Below are positions 25,855 through 34,623 of a stretch of 64,000 nt of DNA, one piece after another. Position 1 is the first letter of the stretch, and each line of letters opens with the position of its first letter. A program made the position numbers and the translations under genes. This DNA is from Chloroflexota bacterium (GTDB lineage: Bacteria > Chloroflexota > Anaerolineae > B4-G1). Below the pieces are notes generated by a model, which ran no database searches, had not been told where the DNA came from, and was given only the letters and a program-made list of their open reading frames with translations. The DNA is taken from assembly GCA_024232355.1 (NCBI GenBank), contig JAAEPW010000350.1, positions 81,035 through 145,034 on the forward strand, read 5' to 3'.

Positions 25855-27197
25855 ACACAAAACCCAATCGCAATCCGTTACAAAAAGTATGGTCCCAGGC
25901 AGCAGCGCTCGCCGAGCGTACCCCAGAAACGCGCAACCGGTACGTAGACTTTTTGCGAGCAGTGTCGATCATGATGGTCATCGCTGGCCACTGGCTGGTT
26001 GTGGCCCCATACGTGGAGGGGGGAGAGCTGGTTTCCGCCGACATCCTCTCCCGTATGCCGTGGACTCAGTATCTCTCATGGGTCTTTCAGGTGATGCCAG
26101 TTTTCTTTATTGTCGGTGGATTTTCCAACGGGATATCCTGGAAATCGGCCCAGAGACGCCAACAAGAGTATGGCGTCTGGCTTTCGGCCCGGCTGCACCG
26201 CCTGGTACGCCCTCTCTTGCCATTGATTGTCCTGTGGACGGTGGTTGCCGCGGTCGCGCACATTTTGGGAGTCGATCCAGATTTGATACAGGCGGCCTCC
26301 CAGTTCGCGCTCTTGCCCACCTGGTTCCTGGTGGTCTATACCGTCGTGGTGATTCTCGCCCCGGCTACCCACGCAATGTGGGAACGTTGGAGGATTGGGT
26401 CGTTTTGGATGTTCGCTATCTGCGCCATATTGGTCGACATCGTGGTCTTTGCCACCGGTTACCAGGCAGTTGGTTGGATCAATTACTTTTTCATCTGGCT
26501 GGCCGTCCACCAATTGGGATATGCGTGGCAAGATGGGCAACTCGCTGGTCCACGCAACAGCCTGCCCTGGGCAATCGGCGGCTTGCTGGTGCTGATTGGC
26601 CTGGTAAAGTTCGGCCCGTACCCGCTGAGCATGGTCACCGTGCCAGGTGAAGAGATAAGCAACACTCTGCCACCTAACCTGACAATGCTCGCCCTGGGCG
26701 TTTTCCAAGGCGGGGTACTGCTCTCTCTCGAAACCCCGCTGCGACGATGGCTGGAAAACAAGCGCCTTTGGACCGCAATCGTACTCGTGAATGGGATGAT
26801 CATGACGATTTTCCTGTGGCATATTACCGCAATGACGTTTGTCTCTGGCCTGGCGTTGGCCCTGGGCGGTGTCGGCCTTACGATGCTGCCGGGCAGCACG
26901 GTTTGGTGGGTTACGAGACCGGTGTGGTTAACGATCCTGATCGGCGCACTGATGATCTTTGTGTTCACCTTTGCCCGTTTCGAGCGTCCTAGCAAAAGGT
27001 CTGCCAAGACCACCACCGCTCTGGTGCAATTGATCATTGGAGCCGTCCTGATCTGCACCGGCCTGGCCTTTCTCTCCCTTGACGGTGTTAGCGGAGATGG
27101 ATGGCTGGGGCTGCGCGTGGGGGTGCTGCTAACGACATTTGTGGGTTTTAGCGTGTTAGAATTCAGTTCGTCTGACAATCTTTTTCGATCACGTTGA
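25851..27197 (+). CDS. Acyltransferase family 3 membrane protein
   Basis: 448 residues with about ten transmembrane segments. It opens with RNRYVDFLRAVSIMMVIAGHWLVV, in which DFLRA and the following His are the catalytic-site signature of the acyltransferase-3 family, and continues with VFQVMPVFFIVGGFSNG and RLHRLVRPLLPLIVLW. Such enzymes transfer O-acyl groups to cell-envelope sugars, lipids or exopolysaccharides. The ATG overlaps the stop of the kinase-remnant frame. It ends 20 bp from the convergent subtilase gene, with no hairpin between. Confidence 0.85.
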   Translation: MNTKPNRNPLQKVWSQAAALAERTPETRNRYVDFLRAVSIMMVIAGHWLVVAPYVEGGELVSADILSRMPWTQYLSWVFQVMPVFFIVGGFSNGISWKSAQRRQQEYGVWLSARLHRLVRPLLPLIVLWTVVAAVAHILGVDPDLIQAASQFALLPTWFLVVYTVVVILAPATHAMWERWRIGSFWMFAICAILVDIVVFATGYQAVGWINYFFIWLAVHQLGYAWQDGQLAGPRNSLPWAIGGLLVLIGLVKFGPYPLSMVTVPGEEISNTLPPNLTMLALGVFQGGVLLSLETPLRRWLENKRLWTAIVLVNGMIMTIFLWHITAMTFVSGLALALGGVGLTMLPGSTVWWVTRPVWLTILIGALMIFVFTFARFERPSKRSAKTTTALVQLIIGAVLICTGLAFLSLDGVSGDGWLGLRVGVLLTTFVGFSVLEFSSSDNLFRSR

Positions 27198-27217
27198 TGT
27201 GTTGATTTTCTTTTCGA

Positions 27218-29743
27218 TCATTGCCCCAACGCAGCTTGCACCGCTGCACCTGCGTCAATGAACCCACATCCGTACACGTTGTTGGGGACGCCGGTCACAT
27301 CGCCGCAGGCGCAAACCGAATCGGAAAACAGCGATCCCAACATCCCTTCTGGTACTTGATCCTCAACCGTACAGACGCTGTCCACCGGCCTGGGATTGGC
27401 TGTCTGGCAAATCAGTGATTCCGTGGCGTCAATATCGCCAATAAGAGACGGCTCAGCCGACCACAAGAGCGCCACCAACCCAACTACGTGCGGCCCGGCC
27501 ATTGAGGTACCTGGATAGTAAGCGTATCCATTACCAGGCACGCTGGAACGGACAGATTCCCCCGGCGCAGTGACGTCAGGCTTGACCAAACCCTCTACCG
27601 GTCCCCGGCTGCTAAAGTTGACAATGTCCCCGCCGTTGCTCGTCGCGCCCACGGCAAAAACGGCGTCATAGTTGGTGGGCGGTGTGGACGCTGTTTCGCA
27701 GCCGGGTCCATCGTTGCCCGCGCTGACGACCATCATGATTCCCGCCGCCCGCAGTGCCTCGACGGCGGTTTCGAACGTATCAGTGGAACAGCCCTCCCAG
27801 TACGGACATCCCCAAGAGTTGTTGATCACGTGGGGAGCCATTCGCACGTCTCCATCGGTAAAGGGATCGCCCCCAACAGGATACGGGGCGATAAAAAACT
27901 CCATACACTCGGTGTAGGAAGCAGGATTGCCATATCCCCGCCGCATATTGCGGCAACCGATCCACCGAGCGCCCGGCGCAACCCCCGTGCGATTGCGTCC
28001 GCCATCGTCGCCCAGTACGGTACCCATCGTATGTGTGCCGTGGGCACCATCGTCGAAAGGAACGGGGGTATCATTCCAAGCGTCGTGCCAATTGTAATCG
28101 TGGCTGGCATTCTGACCGTCCCAGCCGCGATAATGGGGCTTGAGCACCGGGTGGGTCCAGTCGTAGCCCGTGTCTTGCCCGCCAACGATGATGCCGTCTC
28201 CCGTCACTCCCAATGCCCAGGCGTCGTCGGCGTGGATGCCCGTCAGGTTTGCCTGTATCCCCGATATTGGCTCATTAACCAACACATCGGGGATGGGAAT
28301 GGGATATGCGTACTCTCGCGTGTTGGGGTTCAAAATCACCCGTGCCACGCCGCTCTGCTTCTCAAAGCGGCGCACCAGCCAACGGCGGCCATCCACGCGG
28401 ATCATGTTGGTGATGTAATACGGGCGATAGGGAACGCCCAACGCGTCCAGTTCGGCGCGCAGCGGCGCTTGCGTCCGTTCAGCGGTCTCGACCAGTGTTT
28501 CGTAGACGTATTCCAGCCGTGCTTCCCGGCTGGGGATGGTGTGCGCCGTGCTCAAATCGGCTTGCTCCTCCAGGATGATGAGGAAACCGTCGTTGGTGAA
28601 ACCTGGGTTACCAGCAAAGACATACAACCCACCCCACACACACCACGCCAATAGTGCGGCCAGCGCGGCCGCAGTCAACGACGCCCATACAGGTACCGAC
28701 AGACGACCACGGAGAGCTTGCAACAATTGCCGCATACCGAACAATATGATATCAATTATCCCCACGGTTACGATGGTGATGACATTACTGAGCACATGCT
28801 GTAGCTCCATCATGCCCCCTTGCGCGAGAACGTCGCGGGGGTCTACGAACAAAAGGGGGACAGCGCGGTAACAAAACAAGACCGGCAGCAGGGGGTAAAC
28901 GCTGCCGCCATTTCCCCGAAAGCGCAGTTTGGTGAACAGAGAGGCCAACGGCAGCAAAAAAATGCCGTTCAACAATGCGCCCCAATCGCCCGAGGGAATC
29001 ACGTTGGCAACGATAAATGCCCCGTAGAGCAGGTTCAACGTCAACGCCGCTCTCCGGCGATGGACAAAAGTAATAGTCAGCAAACGGAAAACCACGCCCC
29101 AGAAAATCAACACTTGAGGGATCACTTTGGCCAGCGTCTGAAAAATCAAGCTCAGACTAGTGAGACTGTCGCCCAGTGCGCCGGTTATGGGCCACGAAAC
29201 GGTCACCAACGCCGCCACAGCCAGGGCGATCAGCAAAGTGGTCAGGTCAAAACGGTCCAGCCCCAGCCACGCACTGATTCGAAGGGATGGTGCTGGGGGT
29301 AAATGGGAAATCTCTATCAGGCGTGGCGCTATCCAGGCGACAAACAGCGTGTAGGGGACGAGCACGACCAGCCACAGCACAGCGGCCCAACCGTCCTCAC
29401 CGTAGAGAGCAAGTGTAACACCCTCGGAAAACACGGCCTGCACCGCTGCATCGAGCAAGAGATAACCGGTGACAATCAAAAGTCCCACGGAAACGGCAGC
29501 GACCGTCTCCCAGCCCGCCCGGCGGCGCGCGAATAACATCGTCCCCACAAAAAGCAGCAGCAACAATACACCGGTAGCGACGATGACGGCGGCAGATATC
29601 AGACCCGGTGCGGCTACCCCATCCAGCATCTCGCTCAGCCCAAACATCGCGCCAACCGGTACCGCACTCAACCACGCAAGCAAAGCGACGATCACAATCG
29701 CTTGGCCGCAGCCAGTTTCCCTTGCCCGAGCACTCTGATCCAT
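27218..29743 (-). CDS. Subtilisin-like (S8) protease with N-terminal multi-pass membrane domain
   Basis: 841 residues. The N-terminal half (about 1-400) has roughly ten hydrophobic segments, unusual for a subtilase. The C-terminal half is an S8 domain with the full triad: Asp in IVGGQDTGYDWTHP, His in DGAHGTHTMGTVLG and Ser in PGTSMAGPHVVGL, plus the oxyanion-hole region INNSWGCPYW. Several cysteines near the end may form disulfides outside the membrane. The ATG at 29743 has GGAGGGG upstream; the longer frame begins with non-protein-like sequence. A small membrane-protein gene lies 16 bp upstream and is probably in the same transcript. Confidence 0.85.
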   Translation of the reverse strand: MDQSARARETGCGQAIVIVALLAWLSAVPVGAMFGLSEMLDGVAAPGLISAAVIVATGVLLLLLFVGTMLFARRRAGWETVAAVSVGLLIVTGYLLLDAAVQAVFSEGVTLALYGEDGWAAVLWLVVLVPYTLFVAWIAPRLIEISHLPPAPSLRISAWLGLDRFDLTTLLIALAVAALVTVSWPITGALGDSLTSLSLIFQTLAKVIPQVLIFWGVVFRLLTITFVHRRRAALTLNLLYGAFIVANVIPSGDWGALLNGIFLLPLASLFTKLRFRGNGGSVYPLLPVLFCYRAVPLLFVDPRDVLAQGGMMELQHVLSNVITIVTVGIIDIILFGMRQLLQALRGRLSVPVWASLTAAALAALLAWCVWGGLYVFAGNPGFTNDGFLIILEEQADLSTAHTIPSREARLEYVYETLVETAERTQAPLRAELDALGVPYRPYYITNMIRVDGRRWLVRRFEKQSGVARVILNPNTREYAYPIPIPDVLVNEPISGIQANLTGIHADDAWALGVTGDGIIVGGQDTGYDWTHPVLKPHYRGWDGQNASHDYNWHDAWNDTPVPFDDGAHGTHTMGTVLGDDGGRNRTGVAPGARWIGCRNMRRGYGNPASYTECMEFFIAPYPVGGDPFTDGDVRMAPHVINNSWGCPYWEGCSTDTFETAVEALRAAGIMMVVSAGNDGPGCETASTPPTNYDAVFAVGATSNGGDIVNFSSRGPVEGLVKPDVTAPGESVRSSVPGNGYAYYPGTSMAGPHVVGLVALLWSAEPSLIGDIDATESLICQTANPRPVDSVCTVEDQVPEGMLGSLFSDSVCACGDVTGVPNNVYGCGFIDAGAAVQAALGQ

Positions 29744-29759
29744 AGCCCCTCCGCTGAAG

Positions 29760-30083
29760 TCAGACCAACAACAATAACAAAATCGGTGATAGATTGCAGG
29801 CCCCAAAAAGAATCACCAAGCATAAAAGCCCAGCAATGATCATCATAACCCACGATTTTTTCACGATCAGATAGACGGTGTTGATAATGATCGACAAGGC
29901 TCCGGTCGATAACAACAGAATCGCCATTACCAGCAATCCGGGAACCGGGGTTGCACCGGGCTCATTGTCCACGCGCCAGAACAAGAGATAAACAGCGATA
30001 GAAAATAATACAAACATCCATCCTACGGCCAGCAAAAATGCGCTCAATGCCTCTTTGATTTCCACTTTTTTCTTCGTTTCCAT
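29760..30083 (-). CDS. Small membrane protein of unknown function
   Basis: About 107 residues, starting METKKKVEIKEAL behind a GGGGGA ribosome-binding site. Three hydrophobic segments: LLAVGWMFVLFSIAVYLLFW, GLLVMAILLLSTGALSIIINTVYLIV and WVMMIIAGLLCLVILFGA. It probably shares the promoter with the subtilase gene and may be a partner of its membrane domain. A TATAAT-like -10 lies at 30119-30124 on the minus strand; the -35 is unclear. Confidence 0.6.
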   Translation of the reverse strand: METKKKVEIKEALSAFLLAVGWMFVLFSIAVYLLFWRVDNEPGATPVPGLLVMAILLLSTGALSIIINTVYLIVKKSWVMMIIAGLLCLVILFGACNLSPILLLLLV

Positions 30084-30176
30084 TGCTCCCCCTTGCAAGT
30101 TACTCAGCCTGAATACTCATTATAGCACGAAATCCCCGAAACACGGCACTTGTTCGGGACGCATACGAACCAGAGT

Positions 30177-30204
30177 TTGTCCAAATCACAAAAACACCTA
30201 TACT
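30177..30204 (+). promoter_or_regulatory. Probable promoter of the class IV aminotransferase gene
   Basis: TTGTCC (30177-30182), 16 bp, TATACT (30199-30204). The gene's AGGAGG and ATG follow within 30 bases. Confidence 0.5.
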
Positions 30205-30229
30205 ACTCTGGACACAAATAGGAGGGCAT

Positions 30230-31066
30230 ATGAAAGCTCTATGCTATATTAATGGTCGCATACAATCCGTAAGTGATGCCTCGATTGGCGTTGTCGACTT
30301 GGGTTTACAACGAGGTTATGGCGTATTTGACTTTGGACGTACGTATCACGGCAAACTTTTCCACTTGGGCGATAATCTCGCGCGATTCCGTCGTTCGGCA
30401 TCTGAATTACATCTCAAGCCCCCCGTCTCTGATAAGGAGATCACAGAAATCGTCGAGCAATTGATCAGAGGAAGCAATCTCAAGACGCCAGCCGTGCGGC
30501 TCATATTGACCGGCGGATATTCTTATGCCTCACCTGCGCTTGAGCGCCCAAACCTTATCATAATCGCCGAAGAACTCCCCACCTATCCGAATGATGTTTA
30601 CACACAAGGCGCCAAGCTAATTACGATTCAATATCAGCGCGAATTGCCCCACATCAAGTCGATCAACTATCTCAACGCGATCCGGCTCGATCCACTCAAG
30701 CGAAAAAAGAAAGCCTTTGACATTCTCTATCACTCGCAGCATGGGGTCACCGAATGTCCACGGAATAACTTTTTTATTTTCCGGGGAGACACTTTGGTCA
30801 CGCCTCAAGATCACGTGCTTTACGGTATCACGAGAAAGCTCGTTTTGCAGCTCGCCAGAGACCAGTTCTTCATAGAAGAGCGGCCAATCAGTCTCAATGA
30901 ACTTGAAGCCGCCGACGAGGCGTTCGTCACATCGACCAGCAAGTGCGTGATTCCCATTGTTCGGATCAACAATTTTGATATCGGCAGCGGATCAGTGGGA
31001 ACACACACGAAAACGATCATGAGGCTTTTCGCCAACTATGCAGACAATTACCGAGGAAAAGAGTAA
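30230..31066 (+). CDS. Class IV aminotransferase (branched-chain or D-amino acid type)
   Basis: 278 residues of fold-type IV. It opens with YINGRIQSVSDASIGVVDLGLQRGYGVFD, has the catalytic lysine in HIKSINYLNAIRL, and the conserved Glu in GVTECPRNNFFIF. The length (about 280) fits D-amino-acid aminotransferase or aminodeoxychorismate lyase, and it is shorter than typical IlvE. It starts with AGGAGG and ATG. The M19 dipeptidase gene begins at the last base of its stop codon, so the pair may process D- or L-amino-acid-containing dipeptides. Confidence 0.85.
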   Translation: MKALCYINGRIQSVSDASIGVVDLGLQRGYGVFDFGRTYHGKLFHLGDNLARFRRSASELHLKPPVSDKEITEIVEQLIRGSNLKTPAVRLILTGGYSYASPALERPNLIIIAEELPTYPNDVYTQGAKLITIQYQRELPHIKSINYLNAIRLDPLKRKKKAFDILYHSQHGVTECPRNNFFIFRGDTLVTPQDHVLYGITRKLVLQLARDQFFIEERPISLNELEAADEAFVTSTSKCVIPIVRINNFDIGSGSVGTHTKTIMRLFANYADNYRGKE

Positions 31067-32097
31067 TGATTAGCAAAACACCAAGTATACACGAACAAGC
31101 GACTGTGGTCATCGCGCACGATCACACAATGTACGGTCTTGCTGCCCGGAGGAGTCGGGGAGAGCAAGCGGTATTTTCCAAGCACTATGCTCCTTTGATC
31201 CGTCAGGGGGGTGTCAATGCAATTGGTTGGGTTGTTGGAGGTGATCCGCCTCTCTTTGGGGTTGAAATTGCTGATGCCTGGTGGGGGTCTCTGACACTCT
31301 TGGACATGTTGTGGCAAGAAGCAGAAGAAAGCCACGACACGCTGGCGATCTGTTTGAATTGTCAGGATATTGATGAGGCTGTGGCAAAGGGCAAGATCGC
31401 CGTACTCGTGACAATGGAAGGCGGATTGGCTCTAGATAAAGGTCCTCATCCCGAGTCTTTGGTCAATCTGCGGACGTTGTACCGGTTAGGGTTGCGGAGT
31501 CTCCAATTTGTGGGTCAAGGTTGGAACTTGCTGACGGATGCGAGAGGCAAAGAGCGGCCCAGCAAGGGATTGACCCAGTTCGGCAAGGATACCGTCCAAG
31601 AAATGAACCGCCTGGGAATGGTAATAGATATGGCTCATATACCAGACCCTGATCCATTGTTCTGGGACGTAATCGAGATCAGTCAGGACCCGATTATCGA
31701 CTCTCATCGCTGTGTCAGAGGAGCGACTGACATCCCCAGGAATATCAGTGATGAACGGATCAAGGCAATCGCAGAAAAAGGCGGTGTGATTGGGCTGCAA
31801 TTCTTTTCTTCGACGCTGGCAAGCGAGACAGGCGATCGAGCAACCGTAGATGATCTGATTCGGCATATCGATCACATCGTAAAAGTAGCCGGGGTCGAGT
31901 ATGTGTGTCTAGGACCAGACTTTTTGGAGCCCGAGTTGATCGATCGAGATCCAGAACACTATGCCTATGGAATTGATGAAATCACCAAATTGCCTCGTGT
32001 GACGGAAGCGCTTGTCAGATATGGCTATTCGGACACCGCTATTCGAAAAATCTTGGGCGAAAACTTGCTTCGCGTCTACAGACAAGTCATTGGTTGA
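31066..32097 (+). CDS. Membrane dipeptidase (peptidase family M19)
   Basis: 343 residues with the M19 (renal dipeptidase-like) barrel: VLVTMEGGLAL with the bridging Glu, GLRSLQFVGQGWN, DSHRCVRGATDIPRNISDERIKAIAEKGGVIGLQ and LGPDFLEPE. The N-terminal metal motif is HDH at residues 18-20 rather than the usual HxD, so the first zinc site may differ. It is cytoplasmic, with no signal peptide. Its ATG overlaps the stop of the class IV aminotransferase (TAATG), suggesting a shared pathway of dipeptide breakdown. Confidence 0.85.
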   Translation: MISKTPSIHEQATVVIAHDHTMYGLAARRSRGEQAVFSKHYAPLIRQGGVNAIGWVVGGDPPLFGVEIADAWWGSLTLLDMLWQEAEESHDTLAICLNCQDIDEAVAKGKIAVLVTMEGGLALDKGPHPESLVNLRTLYRLGLRSLQFVGQGWNLLTDARGKERPSKGLTQFGKDTVQEMNRLGMVIDMAHIPDPDPLFWDVIEISQDPIIDSHRCVRGATDIPRNISDERIKAIAEKGGVIGLQFFSSTLASETGDRATVDDLIRHIDHIVKVAGVEYVCLGPDFLEPELIDRDPEHYAYGIDEITKLPRVTEALVRYGYSDTAIRKILGENLLRVYRQVIG

Positions 32098-32126
32098 TTT
32101 GAACTCGGCGTAACACAAGACACGTT

Positions 32127-33161
32127 TCACACGTAAATGTCCAACGTGTCCCGCAGCATCGTCGCCGCGGATGGGATAGGGTTCTGCTCGTCGATGATGG
32201 TGGTGATGGTACCATAGATGTCGGTGTCGAACACGACGCCCATCTGCTTGCGCCCTAACCGCCCCAAGGGATGATCTGGGGGCAGGGGCACCGGTGCCAC
32301 GGAAAGGGCATACGCCCCATCAGAATCCCGTTCGGCCCGGGCCAACAATCGATAACGCTCACCCCGTTCCCGCGCCGCGCGCAGCACGTCCGTGTTCAGG
32401 GTGGTTACGCCCGTCATTACCACGTCTTCCATGCGGGCTGCGTGATCCAGGGAAGAATTGGCCATAATGACTAGCTTGGCGGCGGCATCCCATCCTTCCA
32501 GATCCCACAAACCATCCCCCTCCAACGCCCCGGTTTGATGAGCGCGCTCTCGGGCCTCACTCCAGGACAAACCATCGGCCAACAGATCCATCACGTATCC
32601 GGTGCTCAGATTGGGCACGGCTTCCAGACGATGAATCACTGCCCCGCGCAAATCGCGCTGCCCGATGTTGAGCGCGGGCAGACCGCCAGCCACGGTTCCA
32701 TCAAAACGCAGTTGCACGTTATGCGTCTGGGCCAGATCGTGCAACTCTTGGTACGCGACGACCAATGGCCCCTTGTTGGGCGTCACCACGTGCATCCCTC
32801 GTTTCATAGCTGTGCGGATACAAGTCAACCCAGGTTCAGCTCCTTGGTCCAAATTGACCGACGATGCCTCCAGCAGCAGATCGGCTTTGGCAGTGGTGAC
32901 CAGTTCTAGAGCTTGCAACCCGTATGCACCGACACCCGGATAATCAGCGATGGTCCCACCTGCTTGCTTGATACTGGCTACTTTGTCTAAAGCCAGTCCC
33001 ATCACTGGATCGTAGGCTGCGCCGCGACTGTCGGCGGCCCCTATCAGGCGCAGGTCCAGCTTGTAGCGGCGACGTAGAAATGTCTCTTTTTCTAGCAAGA
33101 TCTCGCAAAAACGGCGTCCCAGATTTCCCAAGCCAACCAACAAAAAACGAACCGTGTGCAT
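32127..33161 (-). CDS. Homoserine dehydrogenase-like oxidoreductase
   Basis: 344 residues. The N-terminus is a Rossmann fold, FLLVGLGNLGRRFCEILL. The catalytic region has FDGTVAGGLPAL and the Asp/Lys pair in GLWDLEGWDAAAKLVIMAN, typical of the homoserine dehydrogenase family. No C-terminal ACT regulatory domain, and no threonine-biosynthesis neighbours. Start ATG 33161 lies behind GGAGGG, shorter than the full open frame. It may be a true homoserine dehydrogenase or a relative acting on a similar beta-hydroxy/keto acid. Confidence 0.8.
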   Translation of the reverse strand: MHTVRFLLVGLGNLGRRFCEILLEKETFLRRRYKLDLRLIGAADSRGAAYDPVMGLALDKVASIKQAGGTIADYPGVGAYGLQALELVTTAKADLLLEASSVNLDQGAEPGLTCIRTAMKRGMHVVTPNKGPLVVAYQELHDLAQTHNVQLRFDGTVAGGLPALNIGQRDLRGAVIHRLEAVPNLSTGYVMDLLADGLSWSEARERAHQTGALEGDGLWDLEGWDAAAKLVIMANSSLDHAARMEDVVMTGVTTLNTDVLRAARERGERYRLLARAERDSDGAYALSVAPVPLPPDHPLGRLGRKQMGVVFDTDIYGTITTIIDEQNPIPSAATMLRDTLDIYV

Positions 33162-33246
33162 AATGTGCCCTCCAATAAACAGTGAATGATCCAAGTATAA
33201 TCCTAGAACATTTTTAGAGCAAACGCACGTGCGCGTCTACAGAGAC

Positions 33247-33275
33247 TTGGGATTTGGCGACTCGTGAGGTATAAT
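33247..33275 (+). promoter_or_regulatory. Promoter of the sortase gene
   Basis: TTGGGA (33247-33252), 17 bp, and a perfect TATAAT (33270-33275). It excludes the upstream GTG at 33264 as a start codon. Confidence 0.6.
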
Positions 33276-33302
33276 CGAACTAAATCTCAGTGGATGACAA
33301 CG

Positions 33303-34067
33303 ATGTATAATTTCGATTCGACAGAACCAACCGGGGGCAAACTCGCGGCTCAGATCCTGATCTGGGGTGGTGTGTTGTTGCTGATCGTGGGAGGATTTTT
33401 GACTTTTCCTTACATCAGTTCCCGTATGACAACCTTTCCTTCCACGTCAACGCCCGCGCCATCTCCCTCCCCCTCCCTAGTTCCTTCTCCCACCGTCACC
33501 TACATCATTCCCACAAACCCTCCCACTCTTGCACCCGCGTTTACCTCCACTCCCATCCCAACGCCTACCCCCACCCAACCTCCAACGCCCACACCTGCCC
33601 CACCAGCCCCCGCCCCGCCCACTCGAATCATTATTTCATCTATTGACGTGGATGCTCCCGTCTCCCCCGTCTCTTGGCAGACGATAGAGGTGGACGGCAA
33701 AGATCAAGCCGCGTGGGAAGTGCTAGACATGTACGCGGCTGGATGGCACGAGTCATCCGCGCCATTGGGCATGCCCGGCAATACAGTTCTCAATGGCCAC
33801 AATACCACCTATGGCGAGGTCTTTCGTGACCTGTACACATTGAATGCCGGAGACGAAATCGTCGTCTATGCGGACGACAAACCACATACGTTTGCTGTTA
33901 CCGAGGTACTGATCTTGCCTGAAGCAGGCCAGCCATTGGATGTGCGCATCGAAAACGCCCGCTACATTTTGCCTACCGACGACGAAAGACTGACCCTCGT
34001 GACGTGCCATCCCTATGGCAGCCTACAGAATAGGCTGATCGTCATTGCTCACTCGAACAGTGAATAA
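33303..34067 (+). CDS. Sortase-family transpeptidase with Pro/Thr linker
   Basis: About 254 residues. One N-terminal transmembrane segment (about 17-36), a long Pro/Thr/Ser-rich linker (about 45-105), then a sortase barrel. The catalytic His is in VLNGHNTTYGEVF, the Cys in LVTCHPYG and the Arg in LQNRLIVIAHS. A start at ATG 33294 is also possible. Sortases anchor secreted proteins or link pilins; in Chloroflexota without a thick wall the partner is unclear, and no LPxTG substrate was noticed nearby. Confidence 0.85.
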   Translation: MYNFDSTEPTGGKLAAQILIWGGVLLLIVGGFLTFPYISSRMTTFPSTSTPAPSPSPSLVPSPTVTYIIPTNPPTLAPAFTSTPIPTPTPTQPPTPTPAPPAPAPPTRIIISSIDVDAPVSPVSWQTIEVDGKDQAAWEVLDMYAAGWHESSAPLGMPGNTVLNGHNTTYGEVFRDLYTLNAGDEIVVYADDKPHTFAVTEVLILPEAGQPLDVRIENARYILPTDDERLTLVTCHPYGSLQNRLIVIAHSNSE

Positions 34068-34089
34068 CGAATTGAGGAAAAAGATAAAC

Positions 34090-34623
34090 ATGACACTTGA
34101 CTCTCCCACCCTACTAGACTTTCCCTTTATCACTCGCGTGCGACGCAACCACGCACTAGAGCACGCAACCATCCAAGTACTCAGCGAGCGCCTCCACGAC
34201 CTCAGACTGCTGGGGCGTGCCTCACTGTGGGGATACTTTATCTATGGCGACATCCCCACCGAGGCAGTGATTTCTGCCGCTCAAGAAGGACTGCAAAGGC
34301 TGCGAGCTGGTCAGCGACAGATGGCCATTCACCCCAACTGCGGCACCAACCTCGCCGTCGCCGGGGTTCTGGCTGGGTTGGGCGCTTTTCTGGCCCTCGG
34401 CGGCTTGTCCTCCAATCGAGATAAAAGCTTTTGGGATCGCCTCGCCCGTCTGCCGCTCGCCTTTACCGCTGCGACGATGGGCATCATTGTGGCAAAACCA
34501 CTTGGCCCCACGATCCAAGCCCGTGTAACCACCCAAGCCAACGTTGGCGATATGCGCATTGTTGGTGTGACGCGAGAGACAAAAGCCGGCATCATTGTTC
34601 ATCATGTCCGTACCGAGGGATAA
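34090..34623 (+). CDS. DUF6391-like small membrane protein
   Basis: 177 residues. It opens with LLDFPFITRVRRNHALEHATIQVLSERL, a feature of DUF6391 proteins, then has a soluble region and two hydrophobic segments, LAVAGVLAGLGAFLALGG and LPLAFTAATMGIIVAKPLG. GAGGAAAA lies ahead of the ATG. It ends directly before holA without a gap, so the two may be cotranscribed. The function is unknown; the domain name is from memory and moderately sure. Confidence 0.6.
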   Translation: MTLDSPTLLDFPFITRVRRNHALEHATIQVLSERLHDLRLLGRASLWGYFIYGDIPTEAVISAAQEGLQRLRAGQRQMAIHPNCGTNLAVAGVLAGLGAFLALGGLSSNRDKSFWDRLARLPLAFTAATMGIIVAKPLGPTIQARVTTQANVGDMRIVGVTRETKAGIIVHHVRTEG

